NCBI RefSeq assembly: GCF_028657945.1
Contig: NZ_CP059693.1
Location: 5,704,001-5,768,000 of the forward strand
Direction of reading: 5' to 3'
Length of the DNA stretch: 64,000 bases
Source: Thalassomonas haliotis
GTDB lineage: Bacteria; Pseudomonadota; Gammaproteobacteria; Enterobacterales; Alteromonadaceae
Shown: positions 41,844 to 51,820 of the stretch, in pieces
Layout: every line of letters begins with the position of its first letter
Position numbering within the stretch: the first letter of the stretch is position 1
Notes under the pieces: generated by a model
What the model was told of the DNA's origin: nothing
What the model saw: the letters and a program-made list of their open reading frames with translations, nothing else
The model's database searches: none
Program-made: the position numbers and the translations under genes

Positions 41844-44246
41844 TTAGAACTCATATTTCAGTGCTAATGACGTCGTCCGGCCGTTGATGGTACGGGCACG
41901 GATAATGCCGTTATCCGGCACACTGCCTTCTTCAGCTTCCGTGATGCCGTTGGTATCAAACAGGTTGTTGACGTTCAGGGATACCGACATATTCTCTGTC
42001 ATCATATAAGAAACAAAACCGTTTACTTGGGTGTAACCGTCGAATTCCAAATCGTTGTTATCCTGGGCGTAGGCATCTGTGGTGCCGATAACACTTAAAC
42101 CGGCAGAGCCGTTGTTGAAATTGTAGCGGCCGATCAAAGAGTAAATAAAGTCCGCCTGCCTGCGCGGGGTATTGCCGACCACATTCGGGTTAATGGCATC
42201 TTCGGTGATCTCGGCATCGGTCCAGGTAATGCTGCCGCGGACATCGAAATTACCTAGGTAATAGGCCGACTCCAGCTCGATCCCTTTCGCTTCATAAACC
42301 CGGTCAAAAAACTTCTGGCTGGTGGCTTCAAAGTTCTGCTCTTCGGTTTCCGCATAAAACGCCGTGGCAAAAAGGGAGAACTTATCCTTACGGTATTTCA
42401 CCCCTAGTTCATATTGATCGACTTCATCTACCACATCCTGTTTCGCCACCGAGCCGTCGCTATTGATTTTACCGTACATCAAGCGGTCGGCATTGGCACG
42501 CCCGCCGTGGCTGAGGTTGGCAAAAACAGCCAGGTTATTATCCAGGAAATAGTTGGCCCCCAAAGTATAAGAGTTATAACTCCAGTCATAATTAATGGGA
42601 GCGGCATTGGCGATATCCGCCGAAGAAACGCTTTGCTCCGGCACAGAAATCACGCCATCACGGTTCATATCTACCTGTGACTGTACTGTACTGGCATAAT
42701 AACCGCTGGCATCACCGCTGTCATGGCGGAAACTGGCGTCTATGGTCAGGTCGTCAAAGTCGGCAGAGATTGAAATGTAAGGAGCATCAATATCATATTC
42801 GGCATCATAAGTTCTCTGACAGCAATTGCCCCAATAAGGCACGCCATAGGCATAAAGACCGTTATCGGAATAGTTAGTACCGTCGCTGCCGACAACATTT
42901 AACAGGGCAGCATTATCCCCTTTGACTTCCATCAAATAAGAGTTCCACATCCAGGACATGGCAATATCCTGGGTCGACTTGTAATAACCGAAAGTCACCG
43001 TGGCATAATCGAGCTCTTTGGTCAGTTTCAAATCATTCACGATTGAACTGAGATCTTCGATTTCAACATCAAAGGTATGAATACGCATCGCCAGCTGGTC
43101 ATTAAAAGTTTCACCGGCAGCAGAGCCGTTGGCATACACTAAAGAAGCACCGTCACCACCGATAGATGTGGCAATAGCGCCGCCGTCTTCGACACTGGCA
43201 GGAATAAGTGAATTATAGTTGCCGCTAACATCCGATTTTCTTAAACGGTTTTCAATAGACCAGTTATTGCCCAACTCAAAAAAAGCTTCAAAACCTATGC
43301 TGTCGACAACAGGATTCATGCCGTCACGGACATCACCCCGGCTGATCTCACCGTCACCGTTAAGCCTCAGGGTTGAAAGCAAATAGGCAGAATGCGGGGT
43401 ATCTTCCTGCGAGTCAAAGCCCGGCAGGGAATCGCCATCGGCATACATAGGCATAGGCAGATAACCGACGGTTTTATCATCTAAATGTTTAATGTAAAAA
43501 CGCACATAACCGTCGTCAAACTCTTTGGTCAGGTTCGCCTTGATTTGGCCGCCTTTATTTGAGGTGTAGCCGGTATCCCGTGCCCCCTCACCCGTGCGTA
43601 AAAAGCCGCCGATATGAAAACGAGTGCTGTCGTTGATATAGCTGCCGTATTCAAAATCGGTGCGGTAGCTGTCGTAATCCAGGCCGAGTGTGGTGGAAAC
43701 ACTGCCGGATTCGCTGTCGCCGGTTTTACTGATAAAGTTGATAATACCGCCGGGGGCGTTGCTGGCGGCAGTCGCCGAGCTACCGCCGCGGATCGCTTCT
43801 ACCGTTTGCACGGTCGAGTCGGCGCGCAAAAAAGTATCGGCATTACCGAAAGAGATATCGCCAAATTGCATTACCGGCAAGCCATCTTCCTGCAGCTGCA
43901 GAAATTTCGCCCCGCCCGCGGCAACCGGTAAACCGCGTACCGCGATGTTGGCATTACCTTCCCCCCCTGTGGCTTCAGAGCGGATGCCAGGTAACGACCG
44001 GAAAATCTCCGAGGTGGTTCTCGGTGTCGTCACTTCCATTTGCTCGGCAGAAAAACTGCTGATGGAAACACTCGATGCCATAATGGTTTTCCCCTTGGCA
44101 ACACCGGTTACTACTATGCGTTCCATCCCCAGTGAATCATTTGGATCTGCTTCTTTATTACCTTCTCCTTCAGCCGCAATAGCCGTACCGCTGATGGCAA
44201 GAGCTAACACGCTTAACGAAAATTTCTTTGACAAATGGTGAGACAT
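41844..44246 (-). CDS. TonB-dependent outer-membrane receptor, likely for sucrose
   Basis: The 800-residue protein has a signal peptide (LSVLALAISGTAIAAEG). A TonB box-like MERIVVTGVAKG and a plug domain (SSFSAEQMEVTTPRTTSEIFRSLPGIRSEA... IRGGSSATAASNAPGGIINFISK) follow. A 22-strand-type barrel ends in ...TTSLALKYEF with the final aromatic residue. It should move a ligand across the outer membrane using TonB energy. The neighbouring sucrose phosphorylase, LacI regulator and shared operator make sucrose the best guess. A LacI palindrome lies about 110 bases upstream of the start. Confidence 0.9.
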   Translation of the reverse strand: MSHHLSKKFSLSVLALAISGTAIAAEGEGNKEADPNDSLGMERIVVTGVAKGKTIMASSVSISSFSAEQMEVTTPRTTSEIFRSLPGIRSEATGGEGNANIAVRGLPVAAGGAKFLQLQEDGLPVMQFGDISFGNADTFLRADSTVQTVEAIRGGSSATAASNAPGGIINFISKTGDSESGSVSTTLGLDYDSYRTDFEYGSYINDSTRFHIGGFLRTGEGARDTGYTSNKGGQIKANLTKEFDDGYVRFYIKHLDDKTVGYLPMPMYADGDSLPGFDSQEDTPHSAYLLSTLRLNGDGEISRGDVRDGMNPVVDSIGFEAFFELGNNWSIENRLRKSDVSGNYNSLIPASVEDGGAIATSIGGDGASLVYANGSAAGETFNDQLAMRIHTFDVEIEDLSSIVNDLKLTKELDYATVTFGYYKSTQDIAMSWMWNSYLMEVKGDNAALLNVVGSDGTNYSDNGLYAYGVPYWGNCCQRTYDAEYDIDAPYISISADFDDLTIDASFRHDSGDASGYYASTVQSQVDMNRDGVISVPEQSVSSADIANAAPINYDWSYNSYTLGANYFLDNNLAVFANLSHGGRANADRLMYGKINSDGSVAKQDVVDEVDQYELGVKYRKDKFSLFATAFYAETEEQNFEATSQKFFDRVYEAKGIELESAYYLGNFDVRGSITWTDAEITEDAINPNVVGNTPRRQADFIYSLIGRYNFNNGSAGLSVIGTTDAYAQDNNDLEFDGYTQVNGFVSYMMTENMSVSLNVNNLFDTNGITEAEEGSVPDNGIIRARTINGRTTSLALKYEF

Positions 44247-44356
44247 TGCTTTCCCCTCGTTACATTCTGTTAATTTTGGCGTGATTTCTATGCGGTTTTA
44301 GTTGTCAAATTATAGTTCATAAAAATCACCGTCTTCCGGCTTAACCTAAACCAAAG

Positions 44357-44370
44357 CTTAATCGATTAAG
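44357..44370. promoter_or_regulatory. LacI-family operator before the TonB receptor
   Basis: CTTAATCGATTAAG is a perfect 14-bp palindrome with the central CG typical of LacI-family operators. The same core is found at 47386 between the sucrose phosphorylase and permease genes. It lies about 45 bases upstream of the candidate receptor -10. Confidence 0.85.
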
Positions 44371-44536
44371 TTACATTTAAGATTAACAAATGATTTTATA
44401 ATTGCAAGTCTATTTGGCTGATATTTAAACTAACCCGGGCCAAGGCAATAATTTACTGCAGAATTATTGAACTTCATTTGTAAACAAACTGAATAGCTAC
44501 AGTATTATCTCCGCAATTCTCATCGCAGAAAAGTGA

Positions 44537-44550
44537 CTTAATCAAATAAG
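44537..44550. promoter_or_regulatory. Degenerate LacI-type site upstream of lacI
   Basis: CTTAATCAAATAAG matches the two perfect operators at 12 of 14 positions but lacks the central CG. It lies about 190 bases before the lacI start and may be a weak autoregulatory site. Confidence 0.4.
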
Positions 44551-44741
44551 AAAAATAAAGCTAACATAGCAAAGCGATACCTGATAATGTGTAGCAATAA
44601 AACTGCGTTTATGTCGTGGCAGGCTTTACAGAACAGGGGTCCGGCATTATTTTATTTCTTCGACGGGCCAGCTTTAACAGCAGACGGCCAAATTAAGTTT
44701 TGATGCTGAGCCAAGCCGAATAAAACAACAAAGTGAGCAAG

Positions 44742-45773
44742 ATGAAAAAAACTAAGGGTTTAACATTAAAAAAAGTGGCAGACATCCTGGGAGTGTCCAA
44801 TGCAACGGTTTCTAATGCCTTTAACCGTCCCGATCAGTTATCAGAAAAACGCCGTAAAGAAATCCTCGCCGCCTGCCATGAGCTCGGTTACACCGGCCCC
44901 AACCAGGCTGCCAGGCTGCTGAGAAAAGGCAGCTCCAACATAGTTGCCCTGATCCTGCCGGACAGCCTGGAATATATGGTGTCGGATCCCGTCGCCAACC
45001 AGTTTATGCGCGGAGTCACTTCGATTCTGGAAAAGAATAACCTGAATTTACTGTTATATTCGGGACAATCCCAGAGTATTCAATCTGTGGTGGACTTTGT
45101 CGACGGTTTTATCTGCTACGGCGCACCGAGAAATGCCAAGCTGATCCCCCAATTAAAAACCTCGGGCAAAAAAATCGTTACCGTCGATTTTGATATTGAA
45201 GGCATGGCCTCGGTTAATATCGATAACGAGAAAGCCGCCTATCAGATTGCCGATCGGGCGATACGCCTTGAACAGGATAATGTTGCCGTACTCGGCCTGC
45301 GCCTGGTGGACAGCGAGCAGATTTGCCGGGTATATGACAAAGAATTGCTCGACTGCAACAGCTCCATTTCACACCGGCGTCTTGACGGTTATAGCAAGGC
45401 ACTGTCGGAAAAAGGTATCAAGCTCGGCGGTGATCGCATCTGGAATATCCCGGAAAGTAATATCAAACTGGCCTCGCTGGCCGCCAGGGAAGCCCTTTCC
45501 TGCCAGCCATTGCCGGATGTCCTGCTGTGCATGAGTGATCTTATCGCCCTGGCCGCCATCCGCGAAGCCACCGCCATGGGACTAAAGATCCCGGAAGATA
45601 TCCGCATTGTCGGTTTTGACGGCATAGAAGAGTCGTTAAGATCTACCCCTAAACTGACCACGATTCACCAGTACAGTGATCTTAAGGGGGAAACCGCCGC
45701 CAAACTCTTTATCGATAACGACAATCATAATGAAATCTTAAATTACGACCTGCAACTCGGCGACAGCTGTTAA
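44742..45773 (+). CDS. LacI-family transcriptional regulator of the sucrose locus
   Basis: The N-terminal helix-turn-helix is LTLKKVADILGVSNATVSNAFNRPDQLSEKRRKEILAACHELGY, followed by the hinge with PNQAARLLRKGSSN. The C-terminal part is a periplasmic-binding-protein-like sensor (IVALILPDS; PDVLLCMSDLIALAAIREATAMGLKIPEDIRIVGFDG). The start could be GTG 44733 or ATG 44742; the latter follows AAAGTGAG. Perfect palindromes upstream of the receptor and of the phosphorylase/permease pair are its expected operators. The inducer is probably sucrose or a breakdown product. Confidence 0.9.
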   Translation: MKKTKGLTLKKVADILGVSNATVSNAFNRPDQLSEKRRKEILAACHELGYTGPNQAARLLRKGSSNIVALILPDSLEYMVSDPVANQFMRGVTSILEKNNLNLLLYSGQSQSIQSVVDFVDGFICYGAPRNAKLIPQLKTSGKKIVTVDFDIEGMASVNIDNEKAAYQIADRAIRLEQDNVAVLGLRLVDSEQICRVYDKELLDCNSSISHRRLDGYSKALSEKGIKLGGDRIWNIPESNIKLASLAAREALSCQPLPDVLLCMSDLIALAAIREATAMGLKIPEDIRIVGFDGIEESLRSTPKLTTIHQYSDLKGETAAKLFIDNDNHNEILNYDLQLGDSC

Positions 45774-45830
45774 CTTAAACGGCCGGAAATAAAACAGCAA
45801 AAAACCGGCAAATGAGCACATCCCGAAACG

Positions 45831-45863
45831 AAAACACCGGTTTTATGCAAACCGGTGTTTTTA
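45831..45863. terminator. Bidirectional terminator between lacI and sucrose phosphorylase
   Basis: AAAACACCGGTTT (45831-45843) and AAACCGGTGTTTT (45849-45861) form a perfect 13-bp stem with a 5-base loop, A-rich on one side and T-rich on the other. It suits termination of both convergent genes. Confidence 0.9.
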
Positions 45864-45876
45864 AACACGCCGGTAG

Positions 45877-47352
45877 TTAACTTCCCGCCAGCAACTCAGC
45901 CAGCTCCAGCTGTTGCTGTTGCTCACCGTCACCGAGAAAAAGACTTGCCTGCTGCAATGTCATATCCACCACTAAACGGGCGCTATGCCTGCCATGAATC
46001 CATTTCAGACAAAGTTTTTGCTGCTCGCCGCAGATTTCAAACAAGCCGTTAAAGGCTTCATTCTGGTTACGCAGCTTTATCAGGGCTGACAGGGCTTTGA
46101 CTACAGGTTTATCGATAGCTTTTGTCACCTCATTTTTATTGAGGTAAGAGCGGTTGATATCCCGTCCGACATTGGTCCTGGCCAGTAACGCCAGATCATT
46201 TTCCTGCGCCAGCAAACCGCCGTAATAAACCTGGGGCACGCCGGGCGAGAAGAACTGGATAGCACGGGCGATCAGATAATTGAGATCGTCTTTTGCCAGG
46301 GCATCATAATAACTGCAGTTCACCTGATAGATATCGACATTACTGGCAGCGGCTCCCGAGGCTTTTTCACTGCCGCCGGCGCTATTTTTATGGATAGCAG
46401 CAACCAGGGCCTCAATCTGCTGCGGGCTCAGCAAACCCGGCAGGTCGTCTTTTCCGGCAACATCCTCAATGCCGATACCGTCATGGGTATCGAGTACGGT
46501 AATACAGTTCCTCGGTGAGATCTTTAACCAGTTCACCAGCGGCTGCACATCCCGGGTGGTCAGGTAATGCAACACCAGTGGCGGCAGGGCAAAGTCATAC
46601 ACCAGGTTCACCCGCTTGGCGATTTCAATCTGGGTTTTATAATATGAATGGATTTCCACCAAGGATTTCATGCCGGCCTTATTGGCCATATCCGATAATT
46701 CATTGATAAAATCGAAGGTTTCATCAATCATAAAACAGCTGGTGCCGGCTTTTTTAATGGCAAAACCCGCCGCATCCAACCGGATATAACTGATGTTGTT
46801 GGCGGCGAAAGTATCGATCACCTTTTTAAGATATCCGCGCCCCAGTTCGGTTTTTACATCCAGATCTATCTGGGTATCGGTAAAGGTGGTCCAGAAATCG
46901 ACGGTTTCTCCCGTTGCCAATTGGTAAGGGGTAAAACAACCTGTAGTTTTCGGCCGGGGGATCAGTGCCAGCAAGTCTTCACTTGCCCCCTCGGGAAAGA
47001 CCTTGTCTTTGGTCAGAAATAAATCCCAATAAGGTGAGGTTTTGCCTTTCGCCAGCACATCTTTAAATTCTTTCGATTCTGCCGAGGCATGGTTGACGAT
47101 AAGATCCGCCATAATTTCACAATCACTGCCCAGCGCTTTAATGTCTTGCCAGCTGCCGATACGCTCATCGACCCGGGTATGATCTATCGGATCAAAACCG
47201 GCATCGCTGCCGTCGATAGGATAAAAGAAGGGCAGGATATGTACCCCACAAAACAAACCGGTTAACTCGGTAGCCAGTAACTCATGAAGTTCAGGGATAC
47301 CGGCACCTGACAGCCGGTCAGCATAGGTGATTAATTGCACGTTATTTTTCAT
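45877..47352 (-). CDS. Sucrose phosphorylase (GH13 subfamily 18)
   Basis: ATG 47352 (MKNNVQLITYADRLSG) matches the usual start of the family; GTG 47364 is an alternative. Catalytic residues are visible: the nucleophile Asp in YIRLDAAGFAIKKAGTSCFMI, the acid/base Glu in SLVEIHSYY, and the transition-state Asp in VLDTHDGIG. The reaction is sucrose plus phosphate to glucose-1-phosphate plus fructose in the cytoplasm. Related GH13_18 enzymes act on glucosylglycerate or sucrose-6-phosphate, so substrate is not proven. The neighbouring fructokinase supports sucrose. A LacI operator is 34 bases upstream. Confidence 0.88.
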   Translation of the reverse strand: MKNNVQLITYADRLSGAGIPELHELLATELTGLFCGVHILPFFYPIDGSDAGFDPIDHTRVDERIGSWQDIKALGSDCEIMADLIVNHASAESKEFKDVLAKGKTSPYWDLFLTKDKVFPEGASEDLLALIPRPKTTGCFTPYQLATGETVDFWTTFTDTQIDLDVKTELGRGYLKKVIDTFAANNISYIRLDAAGFAIKKAGTSCFMIDETFDFINELSDMANKAGMKSLVEIHSYYKTQIEIAKRVNLVYDFALPPLVLHYLTTRDVQPLVNWLKISPRNCITVLDTHDGIGIEDVAGKDDLPGLLSPQQIEALVAAIHKNSAGGSEKASGAAASNVDIYQVNCSYYDALAKDDLNYLIARAIQFFSPGVPQVYYGGLLAQENDLALLARTNVGRDINRSYLNKNEVTKAIDKPVVKALSALIKLRNQNEAFNGLFEICGEQQKLCLKWIHGRHSARLVVDMTLQQASLFLGDGEQQQQLELAELLAGS

Positions 47353-47385
47353 CAGCGTACTCACTAGGGTAATAAATAATTTGAA

Positions 47386-47401
47386 ACTTAATCGATTAAG
47401 T
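47386..47401. promoter_or_regulatory. LacI-family operator between sucrose phosphorylase and permease
   Basis: ACTTAATCGATTAAGT is a perfect 16-bp palindrome with a central CG. It shares its 14-base core with the site at 44357. It lies between two divergent genes and could control both. Confidence 0.88.
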
Positions 47402-47531
47402 ATTATCTTTAATCAAATACCAAATAGATTCAAGAAAAATTATTGTTTATTTCCAAGCGCACTAAAACGCCTGATAACCTGTTTATATACTAGATGAGCT
47501 TGGCAGGATAAAAACAACAGAAAGGTTTTTT

Positions 47532-48755
47532 ATGAAGAATGCAACAACCAGTATCGACCACCAGCAAATGCAACGCATTAAATGGCTCACCTACATGATG
47601 TTTATGATGTTCGCCATGACCACAGATGCGGTTGGTGTCATTATTCCTGAAATCATTACCGCTTTCGATCTCAGCTTAACCGCTGCCAGCGCCTTTCATT
47701 ATGTGCCTATGATCGCCATCGCCCTCAGTGGCCTGCTACTGGGATTCCTCGCCGACAAGCTCGGCCGAAAAACCACTATCATCCTTGGCTTGATTGTTTT
47801 CTCCGTTACCAGTTTTTTATTTGCCGTCGGTAATTCCTTCTGGTTTTTCCTCTCCCTGATGGTGTGCTCGGGCTGCGCCATAGGTTTCTTTAAAACCGGC
47901 GCATTGGCCTTGATCGGCGATATCTCCACCTCAGGCAAAGAACACACCACCACTATGAATACCGTGGAAGGCTTTTTTGGTGTCGGCGCCATAATCGGGC
48001 CGGCTATTGTCAGCTATTTGCTGGCCAGCGGTTTTGCCTGGAAATACCTTTATGTGATCGCCGGGATCTTATGTGCATCCCTGTGCCTGCTGGCATGGAA
48101 AACCAATTACCCGGCGATGAAAAAAGATCACAGTGAAGAGATCACCTTAAAACGCACCCTGAAAATGATGAAAAACCGCTATGCCCTGGGTTTTTCCTCC
48201 GCCATCGCCTTATATGTGATCACCGAAGTTGCCATTTATGTCTGGATGCCGACCCTGCTGCGCGATTACCAGGGCGACATGGTCTGGCTGGCCACCTATG
48301 CCTTAACCATCTTTTTTGTTTTTCGCGCCCTGGGCCGGTTTTTAGGCGCCTGGGTCCTGAGTCGGTTTAACTGGATGCAGGTAATGTTTGTCACTAGCCT
48401 GGCAATCTTTGGCTGTTATTTCTTTAGCATGGTCTATGGTATCAATGCTGCCGTATTCCTGCTGCCGTTATCCGGGTTATTTATGTCGATGATCTACCCG
48501 ACCTTGAATTCGAAAGGGATCAGCTGCTTTAAAAAATCCGAACACGGCGCCGTCGCCGGGGTGATTTTATTTTTTACCGCAGTAGCCGCGGCTTTAGGCC
48601 CGTTGGCCATGGGCGCGGTCAGCGATCTGTTCGGCGATGTCAAATATGGCTTTTACCTGGCGACAGGTTTTGCCGGCATCTTATTTTTAATGATGGCCTA
48701 TAACCTTTTGAAAAAGCCCACCCAGGAAGTACTGCTCGAAGCCGAGCACAGCTAA
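47532..48755 (+). CDS. MFS transporter, likely sugar permease
   Basis: The 407-residue protein has about 12 hydrophobic segments and MFS signatures (GFLADKLGRKTTIILGL between helices 2 and 3; a second half starting ALGFSSAIALYVITEVAIYVWMPTLL). A strong ribosome site (AGAAAGG) lies before the ATG. Divergence from sucrose phosphorylase across a shared LacI operator suggests it imports sucrose from the periplasm after the TonB receptor. Specificity cannot be read from the sequence. Confidence 0.87.
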   Translation: MKNATTSIDHQQMQRIKWLTYMMFMMFAMTTDAVGVIIPEIITAFDLSLTAASAFHYVPMIAIALSGLLLGFLADKLGRKTTIILGLIVFSVTSFLFAVGNSFWFFLSLMVCSGCAIGFFKTGALALIGDISTSGKEHTTTMNTVEGFFGVGAIIGPAIVSYLLASGFAWKYLYVIAGILCASLCLLAWKTNYPAMKKDHSEEITLKRTLKMMKNRYALGFSSAIALYVITEVAIYVWMPTLLRDYQGDMVWLATYALTIFFVFRALGRFLGAWVLSRFNWMQVMFVTSLAIFGCYFFSMVYGINAAVFLLPLSGLFMSMIYPTLNSKGISCFKKSEHGAVAGVILFFTAVAAALGPLAMGAVSDLFGDVKYGFYLATGFAGILFLMMAYNLLKKPTQEVLLEAEHS

Positions 48756-48888
48756 AGCTGTTGAACAAGATTTAGCGCCGGTCTTTCGTTAAAGTCCGGC
48801 CGCTTATATAAACATCATATTGCCCGGGTAAGCTAAGACATTCGCTTAGACAATACCCGGACACCCAAGCGAATCCCGAGGATTTCCA

Positions 48889-50556
48889 ATGACAGCAAGA
48901 ACATCCCTTGCCAGCTGGCAGGCCTTAACTGCCCATGCGCAGCAAATGAAACAACAACATATGAATGATCTGTTCGCCGCCGATAATCAGCGTTTTAATA
49001 AATTTTCCATTCAGCTGCCTTCATTATTGCTCGACTATTCAAAAAACCGCATCTCAGAGCAAACCATGGCGCAACTACTGACCCTGGCAAAAGATTGCGA
49101 TATAAGTGGCTGGCGCGAAAAAATGTTTTCCGGTGAAGCCATCAACCGCACCGAAGACAGGGCAGTATTACATACGGCGCTGCGCAACCGCAGCCAGACA
49201 ATACTTGAGCTTGATGGCGAGAATATTACCGCCCGGGTAGAACAAACCCTGGCAAAAATGAAAAACTTCAGCGACAAGGTCCGCCAGGGGCACTGGCAAG
49301 GTTATTCCGGCAAACGCATTACCGATATCGTCAATATTGGCGTTGGCGGCTCCAACCTGGGACCGCAAACCGTCACCGAAGCCCTGAAGCAATACAGTGA
49401 CAACAGCTTAACTGTCCATTATGTTTCTAATGTCGACGGTGCCCAGATAGCCGAAGTACTACGACCGTTAAATCCGGAAAAAGTACTGTTTATTGTCTCC
49501 AGCAAAACCTTTACCACCACAGAAACCATGACCAATGCCGCCACGGCAGTGAAGTGGCTGGTGTCTTCCTCGTTTGATGAGCAGGCGGTGGCAAAACACT
49601 TTATCGCAGTCACTGCCAACCAGGACAATGCCAGGGAATTTGGTATCAACCGGGAGAATATTTTTGAAATGTGGGACTGGGTCGGCGGGCGCTTTTCCCT
49701 CTGGTCGGCGATAGGTTTACCGATCGCCCTGGATCTGGGCTTTGACAAATTTATTGAATTGCTCGATGGCGCCCATGAAATGGACCAGCACTTCCAACAG
49801 ACGCCGCTGGCAGAAAACGCCCCTGTAATACTGGCCCTGCTCAGTATCTGGAACTGCACCTTTTTAGGCGCCCAGTCACAGGCGATTTTACCTTATGATC
49901 AATCGCTGCATATGCTCAGTGCCTACCTGCAGCAGGCGGAAATGGAAAGTAACGGCAAGTCGGTTACCTGGCACGGGGAAGAGGTGAATTACCCGACCGT
50001 TCCTTCCATTTGGGGCGAGCTTGGCATTAACGGCCAGCATGCTTTTTACCAATATCTGCACCAAAGCAATAATGTGGTACCGGCAGATTTTATCGGCTCG
50101 GTAGAAAGCAATACCCCGGTCAGCGGGCACCATGAAACCCTGATGGCCAACTTTTTTGCCCAGACCCAGGCCTTGATGTGCGGTGTCGATGAGGCACAAG
50201 TCAGGGCCGATTTACACGCCAAGGGCCGCCAGCAGGACTATATCAACAAAGTCGCGCCCCACAAGGTACATAAAGGCAACCGCCCTACCAATACCATCTT
50301 GATGAAACGTATCACCCCGAAAACCTTAGGTTCATTGATCGCCCTTTATGAGCATAAGATTTTTGTCCAGGGCATTATTTTACAAATCTGCTCTTTTGAT
50401 CAATGGGGAGTTGAATTGGGCAAAGGCCTGGCCAGTAAAATTCAGCATGAGTTAGAATCAAACGAACAAAGCAGCGGCCATGACAGCTCAACCGCCGAGC
50501 TGATCAGCTATTATAAGGCGGTGAAAAATCAAACGGGGAGCAAAGCGGAACAATAA
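48889..50556 (+). CDS. pgi: Glucose-6-phosphate isomerase
   Basis: The 555-residue length fits bacterial Pgi. Signature stretches are present: IVNIGVGGSNLGPQ, VSSKTFTTTETMTNA, WDWVGGRFSLWSAIGLPIAL, GQHAFYQYLHQ and FDQWGVELGKGLA. It interconverts glucose-6-phosphate and fructose-6-phosphate, so it links both products of sucrose breakdown to glycolysis. It follows the permease by 133 bases with no strong terminator between, and may be a locus-specific or the only chromosomal copy. Confidence 0.96.
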   Translation: MTARTSLASWQALTAHAQQMKQQHMNDLFAADNQRFNKFSIQLPSLLLDYSKNRISEQTMAQLLTLAKDCDISGWREKMFSGEAINRTEDRAVLHTALRNRSQTILELDGENITARVEQTLAKMKNFSDKVRQGHWQGYSGKRITDIVNIGVGGSNLGPQTVTEALKQYSDNSLTVHYVSNVDGAQIAEVLRPLNPEKVLFIVSSKTFTTTETMTNAATAVKWLVSSSFDEQAVAKHFIAVTANQDNAREFGINRENIFEMWDWVGGRFSLWSAIGLPIALDLGFDKFIELLDGAHEMDQHFQQTPLAENAPVILALLSIWNCTFLGAQSQAILPYDQSLHMLSAYLQQAEMESNGKSVTWHGEEVNYPTVPSIWGELGINGQHAFYQYLHQSNNVVPADFIGSVESNTPVSGHHETLMANFFAQTQALMCGVDEAQVRADLHAKGRQQDYINKVAPHKVHKGNRPTNTILMKRITPKTLGSLIALYEHKIFVQGIILQICSFDQWGVELGKGLASKIQHELESNEQSSGHDSSTAELISYYKAVKNQTGSKAEQ

Positions 50557-50584
50557 AGCAAACGTCGGCAACAGCGGTTTTTTT

Positions 50585-51820
50585 TTAGAAAAAATAGCGG
50601 GCAGAAAACTGCAGTTGACGTTCGGTAAGCTTAGCCGCCTGGCCGATATAACTCCGCGCCGGGCGATCACTGTCTATCCAGTTAAATTCCCCGGAAAAAA
50701 ACCAGTTTTTGGCATATTGATAACGGTAATTCACTGTCATGGCTTTACCGTATTCGGTATTGTTATCCCCCGGGGTATTATCCTTATCTGCTACCGAAAA
50801 TTCTTCCCCCCGCAGGGTCAGCTGGTGTTGCCGCCACTTTTTCGTCAGCGCCAGGTAACCGCTGGCATAATCATTATTAACCATATCCACTTTATCCGGG
50901 TTCTGCATCAGGGTATCGCCGTTAAGGTACTGACCACTAAGCTCCAGCCCCTTCGCCAGGCGCCATTTACCGCCGACATGGTAAAACCGGGTTCTCCAGG
51001 CATACTGGCCTTTTTTAACAATATAGGGCTGGCCGTTATTGGTATAATAACCGGATGAGAACTCCCCTTTGCCGCGATATTTCCATCGGGCTTTAACATG
51101 AAAACCCAGCCGGTCGTCCAGCTCCAGAAAAGGATCTGAATTTTTTGCCTGATGACTGAGCATATTGCCCGGTCTGCTGGCTTCAAAATCAGGTAAAGGC
51201 CGGCGTTCGGTCCATAAGGTCTGGCGGCTGCTCATGGTCCAGCCGTGCCAGGCCAGCATAGCGCCGGCAGGATCGTTATTGCCGAAGACGGCGCCGGACA
51301 GGGAAAAATCATGTTTTGAATGATGCATCTTACCCAGGCGCATCAAGGTAAATTCAGCCCCCAGCACCCGGATCTCTTCCCCTAGCCAGGTGCTCAGGGT
51401 AGAAGCATTTAAGGTGTTTTTACTGGCCCAGGCAAATGCATTGTTTTCCAGCGAAATCGAAGGATAGAAAATCCCTGCCTTGCTTTGCCAGCGATACCCA
51501 GAAGCGTCCGGCAAGCTACGGTATTTCAGATAGGCTTCGGTTAAACCAATCCCGCTTTCTTCTTCATCCAGATAAGCATTGCCCACCAGACGGCCGCTGA
51601 CCCCCGAATCCCAGTTCAGGGCCAGTTCGGCCCCCAATTGCGACAAAGAAACCTGTTGGCCGTCACTTTGGCCAAATTTCCCCATACCGCCGTCAATATA
51701 ACTGTCTATGGTGTCTGCACTGCCGAGCCTGATATCTACCAGTCCATGCCAATCCAGCTCTACCGCCATCGCACATCCTGTGCTTAACAGCCCCATCATA
51801 AGTCCTAACATTTTACTCAT
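50585..51820 (-). CDS. Outer-membrane beta-barrel protein (porin-like)
   Basis: A short signal peptide (GLMMGLLSTGCAMAVE) is followed by about 390 residues of alternating strands ending in ...LQFSARYFF, with the terminal Phe needed for BAM insertion. Patterns such as WHGLVDIRLG and YRYQYAKNWFFSGEFNW fit porin-like proteins of Alteromonadales. The ATG overlaps the stop of the upstream GGDEF-EAL gene (ATGA), so they are translationally coupled. Substrate unknown. Confidence 0.8.
   Translation of the reverse strand: MSKMLGLMMGLLSTGCAMAVELDWHGLVDIRLGSADTIDSYIDGGMGKFGQSDGQQVSLSQLGAELALNWDSGVSGRLVGNAYLDEEESGIGLTEAYLKYRSLPDASGYRWQSKAGIFYPSISLENNAFAWASKNTLNASTLSTWLGEEIRVLGAEFTLMRLGKMHHSKHDFSLSGAVFGNNDPAGAMLAWHGWTMSSRQTLWTERRPLPDFEASRPGNMLSHQAKNSDPFLELDDRLGFHVKARWKYRGKGEFSSGYYTNNGQPYIVKKGQYAWRTRFYHVGGKWRLAKGLELSGQYLNGDTLMQNPDKVDMVNNDYASGYLALTKKWRQHQLTLRGEEFSVADKDNTPGDNNTEYGKAMTVNYRYQYAKNWFFSGEFNWIDSDRPARSYIGQAAKLTERQLQFSARYFF

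Larger units (their letters stand above)
44247..44741. other. Divergent control region between the receptor and lacI genes
   Basis: This 495-base AT-rich region holds a good -10 for the receptor (TATAAT on the minus strand, 44309-44314), one strong and one weak LacI palindrome (44357 and 44537), and the lacI promoter. No gene is evident. Confidence 0.55.
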
